A DNA stretch of 64,000 nt, from positions 682,001 through 746,000 of the forward strand of contig NZ_FNRQ01000002.1 in the NCBI RefSeq assembly GCF_900107685.1. Direction: 5' to 3'. The DNA comes from Paraburkholderia sartisoli. GTDB lineage: Bacteria; Pseudomonadota; Gammaproteobacteria; Burkholderiales; Burkholderiaceae. Each line of letters starts with the position of its first letter. The first letter of the stretch is position 1. Of this stretch, positions 27,201-35,302 are shown in pieces. The notes under the pieces are model-generated. The model made no database searches. It was not told where the DNA came from and saw only the letters and a program-made list of their open reading frames with translations. The translations under genes and the position numbers were made by a program.

Positions 27201-30200
27201 CGCCAATGCCACCAGTCAGCGTCATGTCGCCGCCGGACGTGAGCTGTGCGTTGCCGCCCACCGTCGTCACGCCGGAGAAGGTCAGCGCCTGGCCCGCGCC
27301 TGAAATCAGATTCCCTTGCGTCGTGACATTCGCCGCACTCGCATTGCCGCTGGTCGCCGTCAGCGTCAGATCGCCGACGGAATTGACGTCGGTGAGCGCG
27401 ATATTGCGTGCGGCGTCGATCGTCGTCGTGCCGCCCGTGTTGATCGCACCGTTCACGCCGACATCACGCGACGCCTGCAGCATCAACGTGCCGAGCGCGG
27501 TCGCCGTGCCACCGAGCGTCACGTCACCACCGCCCGCGTTGCCGCTCGCAGTCACGGCGAGGTTGCCGGTCACCGCCTGCACGCTGCCGAGTCCGGCGTT
27601 GTTGCCGCCCGTCACCGTGACGCTCGCGCCTTGCAACGCGCCGGTCAACGCGAGATCGTGCGCTGCACTCAGCGTCGCGGCCTGAGCAAACGCCGCCGTG
27701 CCCGCGCCGTCGATATCGTGCGATGCCGTCAGCGTGCCGCCGAGCTGGCCGGCAAGCGCGCCGGTCAACTGGATGTCGCGGCCCGCCTGCACGGTCACGT
27801 CTTTGGCCGCGTTGATCGTGCCACCGAGTTGTGTGCCGAGCGCGGACGTCAGGTTCAACGCGCCGGACGTGATCGTGGTGCCGGTCAGCGCGATGCTGCC
27901 CGTCGTCGCCCTGGCAGTCAGATCGCCGGCCGTGGTTTGCACAGTGCCGCTCGCCGACACGTTGCGAAGCGCCGCAAGCGTCAACGCATCACCGGTGGTC
28001 AACGAGCCGCTGACGAGCACATCGCGCGCGCCGCTCAAGGTTACGACGCCAGGCGCCGTGGCAGTGCCGGTGATAGCCGCATCGCCGCCGCCCGCGTTGC
28101 CGTTCGCGGTGAGCATCAACGTCGTCGCCGAATTGACGTCGTGCAGCGCGACGTTATTGCCACCCACTGCGTCGATGACGTTCGCCTGCACACCGCCGGT
28201 CAGCGCGATGTCGCGTTGCGCCGTGTAGTTCGCCGCCTGCGTAAACGCTTGCGTACCGGCGCCGCCGATGTCGCGTCCTGCCGTCACAACACCGTTCGCC
28301 TGCCCGATCAGCAAGCCGTTCAACAGCGCATCCCGCCCCGCGTTCAACGTCGCGTCACCCACCGCACTCGTGCTCGCGCCAAGCGACAGATCGAGACCCG
28401 TCGTGATATCGAGCTTCCCAGCGCTGTTGATACCGCCCGTCGCATTCAGACTGCCTTGCCGCGCATTGAGCACGGCATCGCCAACCGACTCCACCGCACC
28501 CGCGACGTTGATATCGTGCTGCGCATTGATGCCGACCGTCGCACCGCTCGCGATCTTGCCTGTCGAACTCACGGTCACATCGTTCTGTGCCGTCGCTGTT
28601 ACAGCACCCGCCGCCGCAACGGAACCGTTGACCGTGAGGTTACCAGGACCATTAGCCGTGTTGGTACCATTTGCATTCAACGCAATCGTGCCAGCCGACT
28701 CGACGTTATCGACACCGATGTTGCCCGCGGCCGTCACCTGAACCGCCTGGCCCTGGATCAAACCGCCTTGCGTCACATCGCGGCCCGCATCAAGCGTGGC
28801 CGCCTGCGTGAAAGTCATCGTGCCTGCGCCACCGATATCGCGCCCCGCCGTGACGATGCCCTGCCCTTGCCCCGCGAGCATGCCGGTCACGTTGACGTCG
28901 CGCGCCGCGTTGAGGATCGTGTCGAGCGCCGCGGTGGTCGTGCCGCCGAGATTGACGTCGGAGCCTGCCTGCACGTTGAATGCGCCATTGCTGGCGATCG
29001 TGCCCGTCGACCCAACGCTGCCGTTCCGCGCGCCCAGCACGGTATCGCTGGCCGACTGGATCGAGCCGCTGATCCCGATGTCCTGGCCGGCATTCAGCGT
29101 GACCCCGGCACCGCCCGTCACCGCACCGGTAATATTCAGGTTCTGAGTAGCCGTCAGCGCGAGGCTGGACGCCGCCTGCACGTCATGCAACGTCGCCGAA
29201 CCACCCGCGTTCGTCTGCACGGTGCCACCGCGCAGCGAACCGGTCAGGTTCGTATCGCCGCCGGAGCTGACGCTCACCGCGAGACCGAACGCGCTGGTCG
29301 CCGCACCGGCAATCGTGCCGCCAGCGGTCAACGTGCCGTTGCCCTGTGCGACCACCGAGCCGTTCATGGTCAGATTCTGACCGGCGTTGACCGTCAGATC
29401 GCCGAGCGCGGATGTGCCTTGCGTACCGAGGTCGACGGACTGTGCGGCGTCGATCAGCAGGTTGCCGCCGGACTGGATATTGCCGGTGCTCGTCAGTGAG
29501 CCAGCCGCGTTCTTCAACGTGACGTCGCCATTCGATGCGACGCTGCCCGCAATCGACGTATTGCCGCCGCTCGTCACGCTCAACGTGTTCGCGCTCTGCA
29601 ACGCACCGCTAATCGACGTATCGCCGCTCGACGTCAGCGTCGCAGTCGACAACGATGCGACGAGGCCATTGACCGCCAGCGTGCCGCCGTTCGCCGCGAC
29701 CTGCAGCGCCGAGTTCGCCTGTACGTTGTTCAACGCGACCGAGCCGCCTGCGGTCAGCGAAACGCCCGCGCCTTGCAGCGCACCGGTCACTGACAGATCG
29801 TTCGCTGCGGTAACGTTCGCATCCTTGACGAAGCCGCTGCTGCCGCCCGCAAGCACATCGTGTCCAGCGTTGAGCGTCGCCGCGCCCTGACCGGCGAGCG
29901 TACCGCCGATGGTCAGATCGTGACCTGCGGTTAGCGTGGTATCACCGGTCACGCTCGTCGCGCCGGTCAGTGCCACATCCTGCGCGCCGTTGACGGCAAG
30001 ATTCGCCGCGCCGTTCAACGTGCCGCTCGAATTCACGCTGCCGCCCATCGCCGCGATCGACAGATCGCCAACCGCCTGCACCGTGCTCGCCGTGGCCACG
30101 GTGACATTGCGCTGCGCCGTCAGCGCCACCTTCGAGCCGCCCGCCAGCGCACCGTTGACGACGACATCGCGCGCAGCCTGCACGTTCGTCGCTCCGACTG

Positions 30201-32406
30201 CCGCCGCGTTGCCGTTGAAGGTCACGTCACCGCCGCCGGCCGCGCCGTTAGCCGCGACGTTGAACGCACCACCCGCCTGCACGTCAGCGAGACTCACGTT
30301 GTTGCCCGCCGTCACTTGCAGCGCATTGGCCAGCAGCTTGCCGGTGAACGCTACGTCCTGCCCTGTGGTCAGCATGCCGCTCTGGCCGAAGGCCACCGAA
30401 CCGCTACCCGTGATATCGTTCTGCGCGCTGATCGTGCCGTCCTGCTGCACGATCACCACGCCGGGCACGTCGAGGTTGCGTCCCGCGCTCACCTGTGCGT
30501 CGGTGCCCACGAGCAACGAGCCGGCTACCGAAATATCGCGCGCGGCATCGGCGGCAAGCGTCGTGCCGCTGGCGAGCGATCCGTTCACCGAAAAATCCTG
30601 ACCCGCGCTCACCGTGACCGCTTTTTGCGCGGTGGCCTGCGCGGTCACGCTCGTGTTCTGGCCCGACGTCAGCGCGAGGTTATTGCCGCTCTTGACGGTC
30701 GCGTCGACCGACACACTGCCTTGCGTCGCCGTCAGCGCGAGATCGCCCGACGTTTGCAACGCCGCATTCACGTTGACGTTGCGCTGCGCAGTAGTCTGCA
30801 GCGTGCTGCCATTGGTCTGCCCGTTCACGTTGACGTCACGCGCGGCCTGCAGGCTCGTCGCGCCGCTCATCACGGATGTGCCGTTCAGGTTGATGTCGCC
30901 CGCGCCGTCGTTGCCTTGCGCATTCACACCGAGCGCGCCGCCAGTCTGCACGTCGCCAAGCGTAACGTTCGCGCCACCCGTGATCGCGGTGTCGCTGTTC
31001 GATTGAACGCTCGCCACGTTGATGTTGCCGCCCGCCGTCACCGCGAGCTTGCCGCCCGACTGGATCGTGCCGGTCGACGTGACGTCGCCGTTCGCATTGA
31101 TCGTGTAGCCGCTGATGCCGACGTGCGCGCCGGTCATCGACAGATTGCCGCTGGCTTGCAGCGTGGCCTGCTGTTGCGCGGCCGAGCCGTTCACCGTCAG
31201 ATCGCCGTTCGACGACAGCAGGAGATCACCGGTATTCGCCGCCATCTGCGCATCGGTACGCACGCCCATGCCGGCCGCCGTGCCGATCACCTGGATCTGG
31301 CCGGCGGTCATCGCACCGAACGCAGTGGCGTCGATTGCGAGGCCGTTGTTGGCGCGACCGTTCGCGTTGTTGATCGCGGTGGCCGTGTTGTCCGAACCGT
31401 TCGCCGACGTCGTATAGCGGGTGCCGCTACTGCTCACCGCCGACGGCAGCACGAACTGCCGTCCGGCAATCGCATTGATCCGCGAGCCGGCATACAAAGG
31501 CGCATTGATGCCAATGGTCTCGCCGATCAGATCGATTGTGCCGACCGTGCCTTCGATACCCGCACCGGGACCGTTCACGCCCGCGTTGCCTTCGATCTGG
31601 ATGTGACCGCCGCTCACGCTATAACCGATCGCCTGCGCGTTGTTGAAGTCGGTGACGCTGCCGTTCAGGTCACTCAGGAATTGCGGCGTACCGGTCGACA
31701 ACGTGACGCCGATCGTATTCGTGAAGCCCGTGCCGCTGGTCGTGATGCCGTTCGGGTTCGCGATGATGACGGTCGCGGGCGCACCGAACACTTCGAGCGG
31801 TCCGTTGAGCAAGCTCGCATATGCGGCGCCCGTCGACGTCACCTGATTGACGATCACGCTCGCCGTACGCCCCGCGAGATTCGGGTTCGCCTGCAGATCG
31901 CCGCCGGTGAGCGAGGTGCCGGCCATCAGGCTGTTGTTCAAAATCAGCCCGACCGGATCGATATTGAAGCGCTGATACTGGTTGAGCGAAATCCCTGCCG
32001 CATTCGGCGCCGTGATGTTGACGACAGGCACGCCACCGCTCGCGCCAGTGGTCTGCGTGATCTTCGGCTGGAACGAGATCGGCGCGGTCGGATCGACAAT
32101 CAGCGCGGCCTGCGCCGTTCGCATCGCAAAGCGGACATGCACCGCGCCCAGATCGATGATGCGTTGCCATGCCTCGTCATCCAGACGGTGACTGCCGGCG
32201 GCCAGCACGCCTGCCGCGTCGCGGCTTTGCTCGAACGTGATCGAGAGCGGCCCGGCGAACAGCGTCAACGCGACAAGCGCCGATACCGCACGCTGCCACG
32301 CGCGATACGCACGCGCGGACATGGGCATCGACCAGTGCCGCTGCCCGTCGTGTACCTGACGGTTTTGCCCGAGTTGTCGTAACGCGTTGCGCGTGGACGT
32401 GTTCAT
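20857..32406 (-). CDS. cdiA: CdiA-type contact-dependent inhibition toxin / giant filamentous hemagglutinin (TpsA)
   Basis: About 3849 residues. An extended signal region has its hydrophobic core near residues 41-52 (AVSALVALTLFAGPL). A two-partner-secretion domain follows (about residues 80-330, with IIANPNGITTSGTGF and NQYQRFNID). A very long beta-helix repeat region has a roughly 186-residue superperiod between about 26980 and 30960. A region with Cys (YWSCTTLSHGDCYP) may be the receptor-binding part. The pretoxin region contains MGGFGLSEIVGLAFAVVVSI and AENEALNNSEAIHNS, in the place of the VENN-type motif. The last 133 residues are the toxin. Start ATG 32406 (MNTSTRNALRQLG) chosen because of GAGAG 5 bp upstream. 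It is exported by the CdiB homologue encoded two genes upstream and delivers its C-terminus into touching cells. Confidence 0.93.
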   Translation of the reverse strand: MNTSTRNALRQLGQNRQVHDGQRHWSMPMSARAYRAWQRAVSALVALTLFAGPLSITFEQSRDAAGVLAAGSHRLDDEAWQRIIDLGAVHVRFAMRTAQAALIVDPTAPISFQPKITQTTGASGGVPVVNITAPNAAGISLNQYQRFNIDPVGLILNNSLMAGTSLTGGDLQANPNLAGRTASVIVNQVTSTGAAYASLLNGPLEVFGAPATVIIANPNGITTSGTGFTNTIGVTLSTGTPQFLSDLNGSVTDFNNAQAIGYSVSGGHIQIEGNAGVNGPGAGIEGTVGTIDLIGETIGINAPLYAGSRINAIAGRQFVLPSAVSSSGTRYTTSANGSDNTATAINNANGRANNGLAIDATAFGAMTAGQIQVIGTAAGMGVRTDAQMAANTGDLLLSSNGDLTVNGSAAQQQATLQASGNLSMTGAHVGISGYTINANGDVTSTGTIQSGGKLAVTAGGNINVASVQSNSDTAITGGANVTLGDVQTGGALGVNAQGNDGAGDINLNGTSVMSGATSLQAARDVNVNGQTNGSTLQTTAQRNVNVNAALQTSGDLALTATQGSVSVDATVKSGNNLALTSGQNTSVTAQATAQKAVTVSAGQDFSVNGSLASGTTLAADAARDISVAGSLLVGTDAQVSAGRNLDVPGVVIVQQDGTISAQNDITGSGSVAFGQSGMLTTGQDVAFTGKLLANALQVTAGNNVSLADVQAGGAFNVAANGAAGGGDVTFNGNAAAVGATNVQAARDVVVNGALAGGSKVALTAQRNVTVATASTVQAVGDLSIAAMGGSVNSSGTLNGAANLAVNGAQDVALTGATSVTGDTTLTAGHDLTIGGTLAGQGAATLNAGHDVLAGGSSGFVKDANVTAANDLSVTGALQGAGVSLTAGGSVALNNVQANSALQVAANGGTLAVNGLVASLSTATLTSSGDTSISGALQSANTLSVTSGGNTSIAGSVASNGDVTLKNAAGSLTSTGNIQSGGNLLIDAAQSVDLGTQGTSALGDLTVNAGQNLTMNGSVVAQGNGTLTAGGTIAGAATSAFGLAVSVSSGGDTNLTGSLRGGTVQTNAGGSATLHDVQAASSLALTATQNLNITGAVTGGAGVTLNAGQDIGISGSIQSASDTVLGARNGSVGSTGTIASNGAFNVQAGSDVNLGGTTTAALDTILNAARDVNVTGMLAGQGQGIVTAGRDIGGAGTMTFTQAATLDAGRDVTQGGLIQGQAVQVTAAGNIGVDNVESAGTIALNANGTNTANGPGNLTVNGSVAAAGAVTATAQNDVTVSSTGKIASGATVGINAQHDINVAGAVESVGDAVLNARQGSLNATGGINSAGKLDITTGLDLSLGASTSAVGDATLNAGRDALLNGLLIGQANGVVTAGRDIGGAGTQAFTQAANYTAQRDIALTGGVQANVIDAVGGNNVALHDVNSATTLMLTANGNAGGGDAAITGTATAPGVVTLSGARDVLVSGSLTTGDALTLAALRNVSASGTVQTTAGDLTARATTGSIALTGTTITSGALNLTSALGTQLGGTINAAKDVTVQAGRDIQLTGALAGQLGGTLTASHDIDGAGTAAFAQAATLSAAHDLALTGALQGASVTVTGGNNAGLGSVQAVTGNLAVTASGNAGGGDVTLGGTATALGTLMLQASRDVGVNGAINTGGTTTIDAARNIALTDVNSVGDLTLTATSGNASAANVTTQGNLISGAGQALTFSGVTTVGGNAQLTSGGDMTLTGGIGAQNVGTLTSGGSINAGSVAFGQQATLNAGGSIDVTGGVATNGALNATAGNDLSMGSAQAGGAIALQAQGHNGAGDVSVGGVLASGGALSVMAARDAMVGGNASAIDVLTVTAGRNLTTGGTVGANADVTLSATGGNLGVGGAVTSQGNLKVTSGGTLALNGELVNDDTTINSGATATLTGAFLGLGLATINAGGSVNGGGSLTFGKDITIGAGGGIALGGIQGAGLFTAVSNGDMSFGATTAVGDVTARSTSGSVSFGGDLQSGGNVAIQAARNATVTGAVSSMGTVNVTGTQGNVAVAGVSSNGDTTMSAGQTFTLSGTSTVAGQFALSGGNVTLSGSQGGSKNLTVTAQGTLDASQALMVSTGNMQFSGTNVTLGTAIVGGTLTATATSQLSLMGAAVDAVGAATLTAGNGFYNASQVLSGGALYVSAPNVTNAANASLASTTTTTINATNFTNAGLVNGSTTNVTVAGGLNNTGGSLMAVNGLTINTGSLNNQNGIIFAGNPNTPSGPVTGDVSLTVNGGGSAFYNAGGQLLAQRNMGVSAVNAAFDPSQGTISQGGQLSITAASITNTGTWNYGGQGVTLTGLNGINNYGTMTGTAALTLSTNGTFTNFGQVTGNDVAFNGTLSNVAGAVMHASDLLTLNGSVTNRGTIESAGNLAFNGGGNYDNQYGLTQANGNIALNTGANVYNTVGSIIAGGNISINAGAVINDALQGLTQTSTQLVGASADPDLVTQIVVGTLTYWSCTTLSHGDCYPAAFSSSATIASLEPDVTNGYVDVNTGGSTCYGDPSACQNVEVGNSQPGQHQYISLPGIDRTITTPGSVSPGVIAAGGSVNISAGTLSNAGSTISAGLDVNLNLQSLNNAPLNSGTATIVDTVDKAQLDAFMAQMNALGGVGIYGTVGIGISGTVLPEHTVTFDTTVNVPPSSVSTITTFGSQGQIVAGRNMTLSGGNLVNGGLLYAGNNFNASAAQSFSNQGQYNSVSTTQPGNAMRGGNPNTTTFSYAQQSATVFAGNDLVIAAGQIDNTYGSLLAGHNIVIGGVGTTASSTTPAGSLNNTSGNIVAGNNITLNVSGAITNNLPPPVPVHQNYGATEQYSGCMTAGGYKESYCEGYVDQQSGNSSVISAGNNLQINAGSLTNIGSLISAGANASINVAGPVVNEAQTLNAYWHSHWVQETGDFSPDKRHDVWACGSAAECTALYGSAYTSAGGTIDPPTPVGNIAATIQAPNLSITSNGEIQNVGNVIGTSVSLTGQKLINGITTANTYTPRVNAPSQVISLSMVNLPGLTLSTPRSVGAPLPASVAGTASYITGSLSGSTLGALGPQTLLDNLPSSLQPSSTLFYYNPQAEDLMLQQAALQQTGQASFLSGLTYDSKTSLSVTDQEKAILYQNAINYAEQNNLQLGDALSQTQVNALTQPMLWYVQQSVPDPGCISTGVVTCPTVTALMPQVYLPPDWSAMSAGGNIAGQDVTLNFNQDGQGSILNTGNIAASNTLTVNTGTLTNQANQVNVGDIWQYIAATGYEKTSGTTVQPGGFMSAADMNLNVQTLNQIGGALQVLGNDGTVDQAGTQQLIADLQQQLGTNFMQTAVSDHLDTSFTAMGGFGLSEIVGLAFAVVVSIMSFGAASAAIGAAAGAEGGTFVAATAATTTAEGVAMPAVTAGLGNLALSAGFAGFTSSIASQLTMTGQLNWANAFEAAGVAAISAGLTNGITYNSSSGLDFTTQPLMLGQGTNSLASLAGVNPAIGNNANQATASTASTLEQRGLAILAEAGITAGVGTTIEGGSLANAFTNALTGELAASGAYAIGDAQPDLNEFEYIAAHAALGCASSAVLGTGCAGGAIGGATSALISPFLVDQAGGAANLTDADRAMITAIAMLSGGTAAGLLGQNATGGATSAENEALNNSEAIHNSVHEAVDENKKEMSQFDAHAGLSGTEIEGDDPEGNPIVVLKPAGGSGGGGVADGLSQVWGKVGSLLGFGSSGATNSNPVATEPNTAFFWSGRTNGLGGQEIAAQIAQLNNGTTLETLIAQNGIQMPAWDASNPAVVQAWQNISAQYAAGASGSVRAVIGSNLRLGNVWETAELPALMNNPNVTKITTIDPATGASKVIFTRGKQ
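26980..30960 (-). repeat. Long-period repeats inside cdiA
   Basis: Units opening with NAGGGD or a variant, then an ARDV..G motif, recur at about 26980, 27530, 28090 and 28650, i.e. every 550-560 bp (about 186 codons). More diverged copies lie near 30220 and 30890. Each unit contains VTAGRDIGGAGT...FTQAAT-like and GGNN..L..V blocks. They build the beta-helical stalk; sequence similarity makes them prone to recombination that lengthens or shortens the filament. Confidence 0.6.
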
Positions 32407-32532
32407 GGTGCTCTCTTCTTCTGGTTTTTCTTGTATTTCTGGCACTTCTTCTGCGCCGCTCCGGGCGACCAACCCGAAACGGCACGGCAGCAGTTGAATC
32501 CCGTGCGCTGCGCCCCGTGGGAAAAGAGGTCC

Positions 32533-33450
32533 TTATTGCTGCTGAATTCGCGCGTTCTTCATCAGGTCGACCACGACCTGCGCAGTGGCCTTCTCCAGCG
32601 CAACCTGCTCGAGCTGCTTGCGCAAGGCATCCTTGATCTGGTCGTACTGCGGAATCTGCGTCGGACGCTTTTCGTCGACGCGCAGAATCCAGTACACGTC
32701 GCCAACCTGCACCGGCGCGCTCGACACGCCGCCTTGCGGCAGCTTCACGAGCGCTTCGGCAAGCGGCTGCGGCCAGTTCTGCGTATTGCCAGGCTGGATC
32801 GGCGTCTTGAACGAAATCCAGTTCAATGCACCGCCTTGTGCCGCGCCCGGGCCCTGGCTGTACTGTTTCGCGAGTTGTGAAAAGTCCGTACCCTTCTTCA
32901 GTTGCGTCAAAACCGTTTGGGCGGTGTCCGCATCTTTCACGGCAATCGCACTCGGCTTGTATTCGCTCTCGCCCAGCGTCCCGACGATGGCGTCGTACTT
33001 CGACTTCACATCGGCATCGGTGACGGGCACGGGCTTGACCTGGTCGCGCAGATACGCCGCCGTCATCGCCGCAGTCTTCGCCTGCTCGATGGCGGCCACG
33101 ACTTGCGGACGCGATTCGTAATGCTGCTTCTCCGCGGCCTGACGGAAGAGTTCACGCGCGATCAGCTGATTCTTTATCGACGTTCGTAGCGCAGGCGTGT
33201 CCGGCGCGTTCGTCGCGCGCATGGCCTGGTCGAGCTGGTCCTGCGTAATCACCACGTTGTTGACGCGTGCCACTCCGTTGGCGGGCAGCGCGCCGCCGAT
33301 AGCCTCCGCGACCTTGTCCGTGGAATGCTTCGTCGCGGGTCTGTTGGCCGCGTGCGCGGCAGGCAGGACGCCGGCCACCAGACCGGCTGTGACGAGCGTG
33401 GCAACCAGCGTGGCGTAGCGAACCCTGACGACGAGCGGACGGTATGTCAT
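32533..33450 (-). CDS. Periplasmic parvulin-type peptidyl-prolyl isomerase (SurA/PpiC-like)
   Basis: A 305-residue protein from ATG 33450, with a signal peptide (ATLVATLVTAGLVAGVLPAA, cut near AHAAN). Residues about 55-150 form a SurA-like chaperone domain (VARVNNVVITQDQLDQAMRA). The parvulin rotamase domain (about 155-265) has AIAVKDADTAQTVLTQLKKG, FSQLAKQYSQGPGAAQGG and LPQGGVSSAPVQVGDVYWIL. It probably helps the huge CdiA and its partner cross the periplasm unfolded. It lies between cdiB (10 bp) and cdiA (126 bp), so the isomerase is built into the secretion operon. Confidence 0.87.
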   Translation of the reverse strand: MTYRPLVVRVRYATLVATLVTAGLVAGVLPAAHAANRPATKHSTDKVAEAIGGALPANGVARVNNVVITQDQLDQAMRATNAPDTPALRTSIKNQLIARELFRQAAEKQHYESRPQVVAAIEQAKTAAMTAAYLRDQVKPVPVTDADVKSKYDAIVGTLGESEYKPSAIAVKDADTAQTVLTQLKKGTDFSQLAKQYSQGPGAAQGGALNWISFKTPIQPGNTQNWPQPLAEALVKLPQGGVSSAPVQVGDVYWILRVDEKRPTQIPQYDQIKDALRKQLEQVALEKATAQVVVDLMKNARIQQQ

Positions 33451-33460
33451 ATGAACCCCT

Positions 33461-35302
33461 TTAGAGTGACCAGTTGAGTGTAGCGAGCAGCACGGTGGCT
33501 TTCTTTCCAAGTGCGGCCGGTTGAAGCAAGGCCTGTCCGAGCAGCACCTCGCTGGTGACGGTTTGCGTTTTGTAGCGCCATTGCGCCCGTGCGCCGACGC
33601 CGGTGCCTATCAGCGTCGGCCAGCCACCTTGTGCGACCAGATGCGACTTGCCGCCGTCCAGAAACACGTAAGGTTCCAGACGCGCGTCGTGCCAGACCGG
33701 CACGTTCTGCCACGCGGCCTCGTTGCGCAGATAGAAACCGCTATCGCCGGCAATGCCGCCTTCGGTAAAGCCGCGCACGGAATCCATGCCGCCGAGGAAA
33801 ATCTGCTCATTGCCGAACATCGCGACGCGGCTGTACTGGCCGCGCAACGTGCCGCGATAGGTCCACTGGGTGCCGGCGAGCGTGCCGAGCGCGACCTGCA
33901 GCGTGGCGGTCGCATCGAGTTTGGTGAACTGGCTGTGTGCGTCGACTTCTTCGATATCGGGGCCGTCGTGACTCGCGCAGAGCCACGGCAAACCCTGCGA
34001 CACACCTACGTCCCACGTCGCGGCTGCCGCCTGCTCGTGTGCCACGAAACGGCGCAAGCCATTCAGGCCGGCGCGCAACACCGTGAGATCCTGTGTCGCC
34101 AGATCGATACCGTTCAGCGTGCGCTCCGTGCGCATCTTCGTGAGCGTGACGTCGACGCTGGTGCGACCTGCGCGCGAGCGGGTCAGCACGTCGTTCCAGC
34201 CGAGAATCTGGCTGAACGTGCGCCCCTGCAGCAGTGCGACGTCGCTGATGGTCTGCTGGTATTCGGACAGCGACGTCGTATAGCTGAAGGTCTGATAGCC
34301 GTAGGGCGCCGCCGCCGAAAACACGACCGCGTTGCTGTCCTGTGTGCCGACGTAGTTAAACGACAGCGACTCCTGCAGGCCAATCAGGTTGTCCGCTTCG
34401 ACGCCGGCGCGATAGCGCAGCGTGCCGGTTTGCGAGCTGCCGTAATTGTCGATGCCGAGGTCGTAGAAGACGCGGTCGCCATAGCGGTTGGTAACGGCCA
34501 CCACGGAATCACCTGGCGTCTCACCCGGCATGATCTGGATCTCGGCCTGATTGCGGCGCAGCCGGTTGATCTGGTCCACGCCCTGTTCGAGATCGGGCAG
34601 GCGCAGCACGTCACCGCGACTATCGCCGAAGGCCCACGCGGTGCCCGCGTCGGTCAGCAGGCCGCCACCGTGCGTTGTGTACCACGGCTCGTTCCGATCG
34701 CGCGGACGCAGCGGCTTGCCGTTCAACGTGAAGGCCGACACTTTGCCGTCGACGATGTTGATTTTCAGCGTGCCGGAGGCAAGATTCTGCGCGCCGAGGT
34801 AGGCGCGCGTCGTGATGTAGCCGTGCGAGATGAACGCTTCGGTCACGCGGCGCAGCAGCAGGTTGATGCGATTGCGGCCGAGTTGCTTGCCGACGAACGG
34901 CGCGGCGATCTCGTCGAGCGCGCTCGCGCCGAGCACGGTGTCGCCGATGAAATCGATGTGATCGATCTTGAAGAGCGGTTCGACGTCGGGCAGCGTTTCG
35001 ACATCCGCGCCTTCGGGCAGATTGACCACCGTCGGCTGCGGCACCTCGATCTGCGCCGGCGGCTGCTGGATCTCGTCACGACGCTGACGGTCGCGCTGCT
35101 CTTGCAACAGCCGTTGAGCGGGGTCCTGTTCGGCGCGTGCGGGCACACCGAAAGGCACGCCACCCAATGCCGCAGCGTTCGCCAAACCCGGCGGCGTCTG
35201 TGCAAATCCGCGCACCGCTGCCGTGCCGGCAAGTATCGCCAGCATGCAACGCGCGAGCCGTGGCGTGCGGTATGTTATCGCCCGCTTTAGGATCCGCTTC
35301 AT
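33461..35302 (-). CDS. cdiB: CdiB / ShlB-FhaC-HecB family outer-membrane TPS transporter
   Basis: A 613-residue Omp85-type transporter. Signal region RCMLAILAGTAAVRGFAQ; a Gln/Arg-rich helix plug and linker (RLLQEQRDRQRRDEIQQPPA); two POTRA domains (about residues 105-255, with FKIDHIDFIGDTVLGASALD and ITTRAYLGAQNLASGTLKI). A 16-stranded barrel follows, with the conserved motif 3 region FLGGMDSVRGFTEGGIAGDS near residue 510. The start ATG 35302 overlaps the stop of the upstream TpsA gene (ATGA). As the only TpsB here it presumably secretes both the 725-residue TpsA and CdiA. Confidence 0.92.
   Translation of the reverse strand: MKRILKRAITYRTPRLARCMLAILAGTAAVRGFAQTPPGLANAAALGGVPFGVPARAEQDPAQRLLQEQRDRQRRDEIQQPPAQIEVPQPTVVNLPEGADVETLPDVEPLFKIDHIDFIGDTVLGASALDEIAAPFVGKQLGRNRINLLLRRVTEAFISHGYITTRAYLGAQNLASGTLKINIVDGKVSAFTLNGKPLRPRDRNEPWYTTHGGGLLTDAGTAWAFGDSRGDVLRLPDLEQGVDQINRLRRNQAEIQIMPGETPGDSVVAVTNRYGDRVFYDLGIDNYGSSQTGTLRYRAGVEADNLIGLQESLSFNYVGTQDSNAVVFSAAAPYGYQTFSYTTSLSEYQQTISDVALLQGRTFSQILGWNDVLTRSRAGRTSVDVTLTKMRTERTLNGIDLATQDLTVLRAGLNGLRRFVAHEQAAAATWDVGVSQGLPWLCASHDGPDIEEVDAHSQFTKLDATATLQVALGTLAGTQWTYRGTLRGQYSRVAMFGNEQIFLGGMDSVRGFTEGGIAGDSGFYLRNEAAWQNVPVWHDARLEPYVFLDGGKSHLVAQGGWPTLIGTGVGARAQWRYKTQTVTSEVLLGQALLQPAALGKKATVLLATLNWSL

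Noticed and set aside
26980..30960. Periodic repeats considered as a CRISPR array
   Set aside because: The period is about 555 bp, the repeats are diverged and coding, and no short palindromic repeats with spacers are present.
27316..32382. Long rightward frames (over 680 codons) inside the cdiA region
   Set aside because: They mirror the repetitive, GC-rich cdiA coding strand; their Arg-rich composition is typical of antisense frames.
33521..35290. A 589-codon rightward frame opposite cdiB
   Set aside because: Antisense shadow of a clear TPS transporter.
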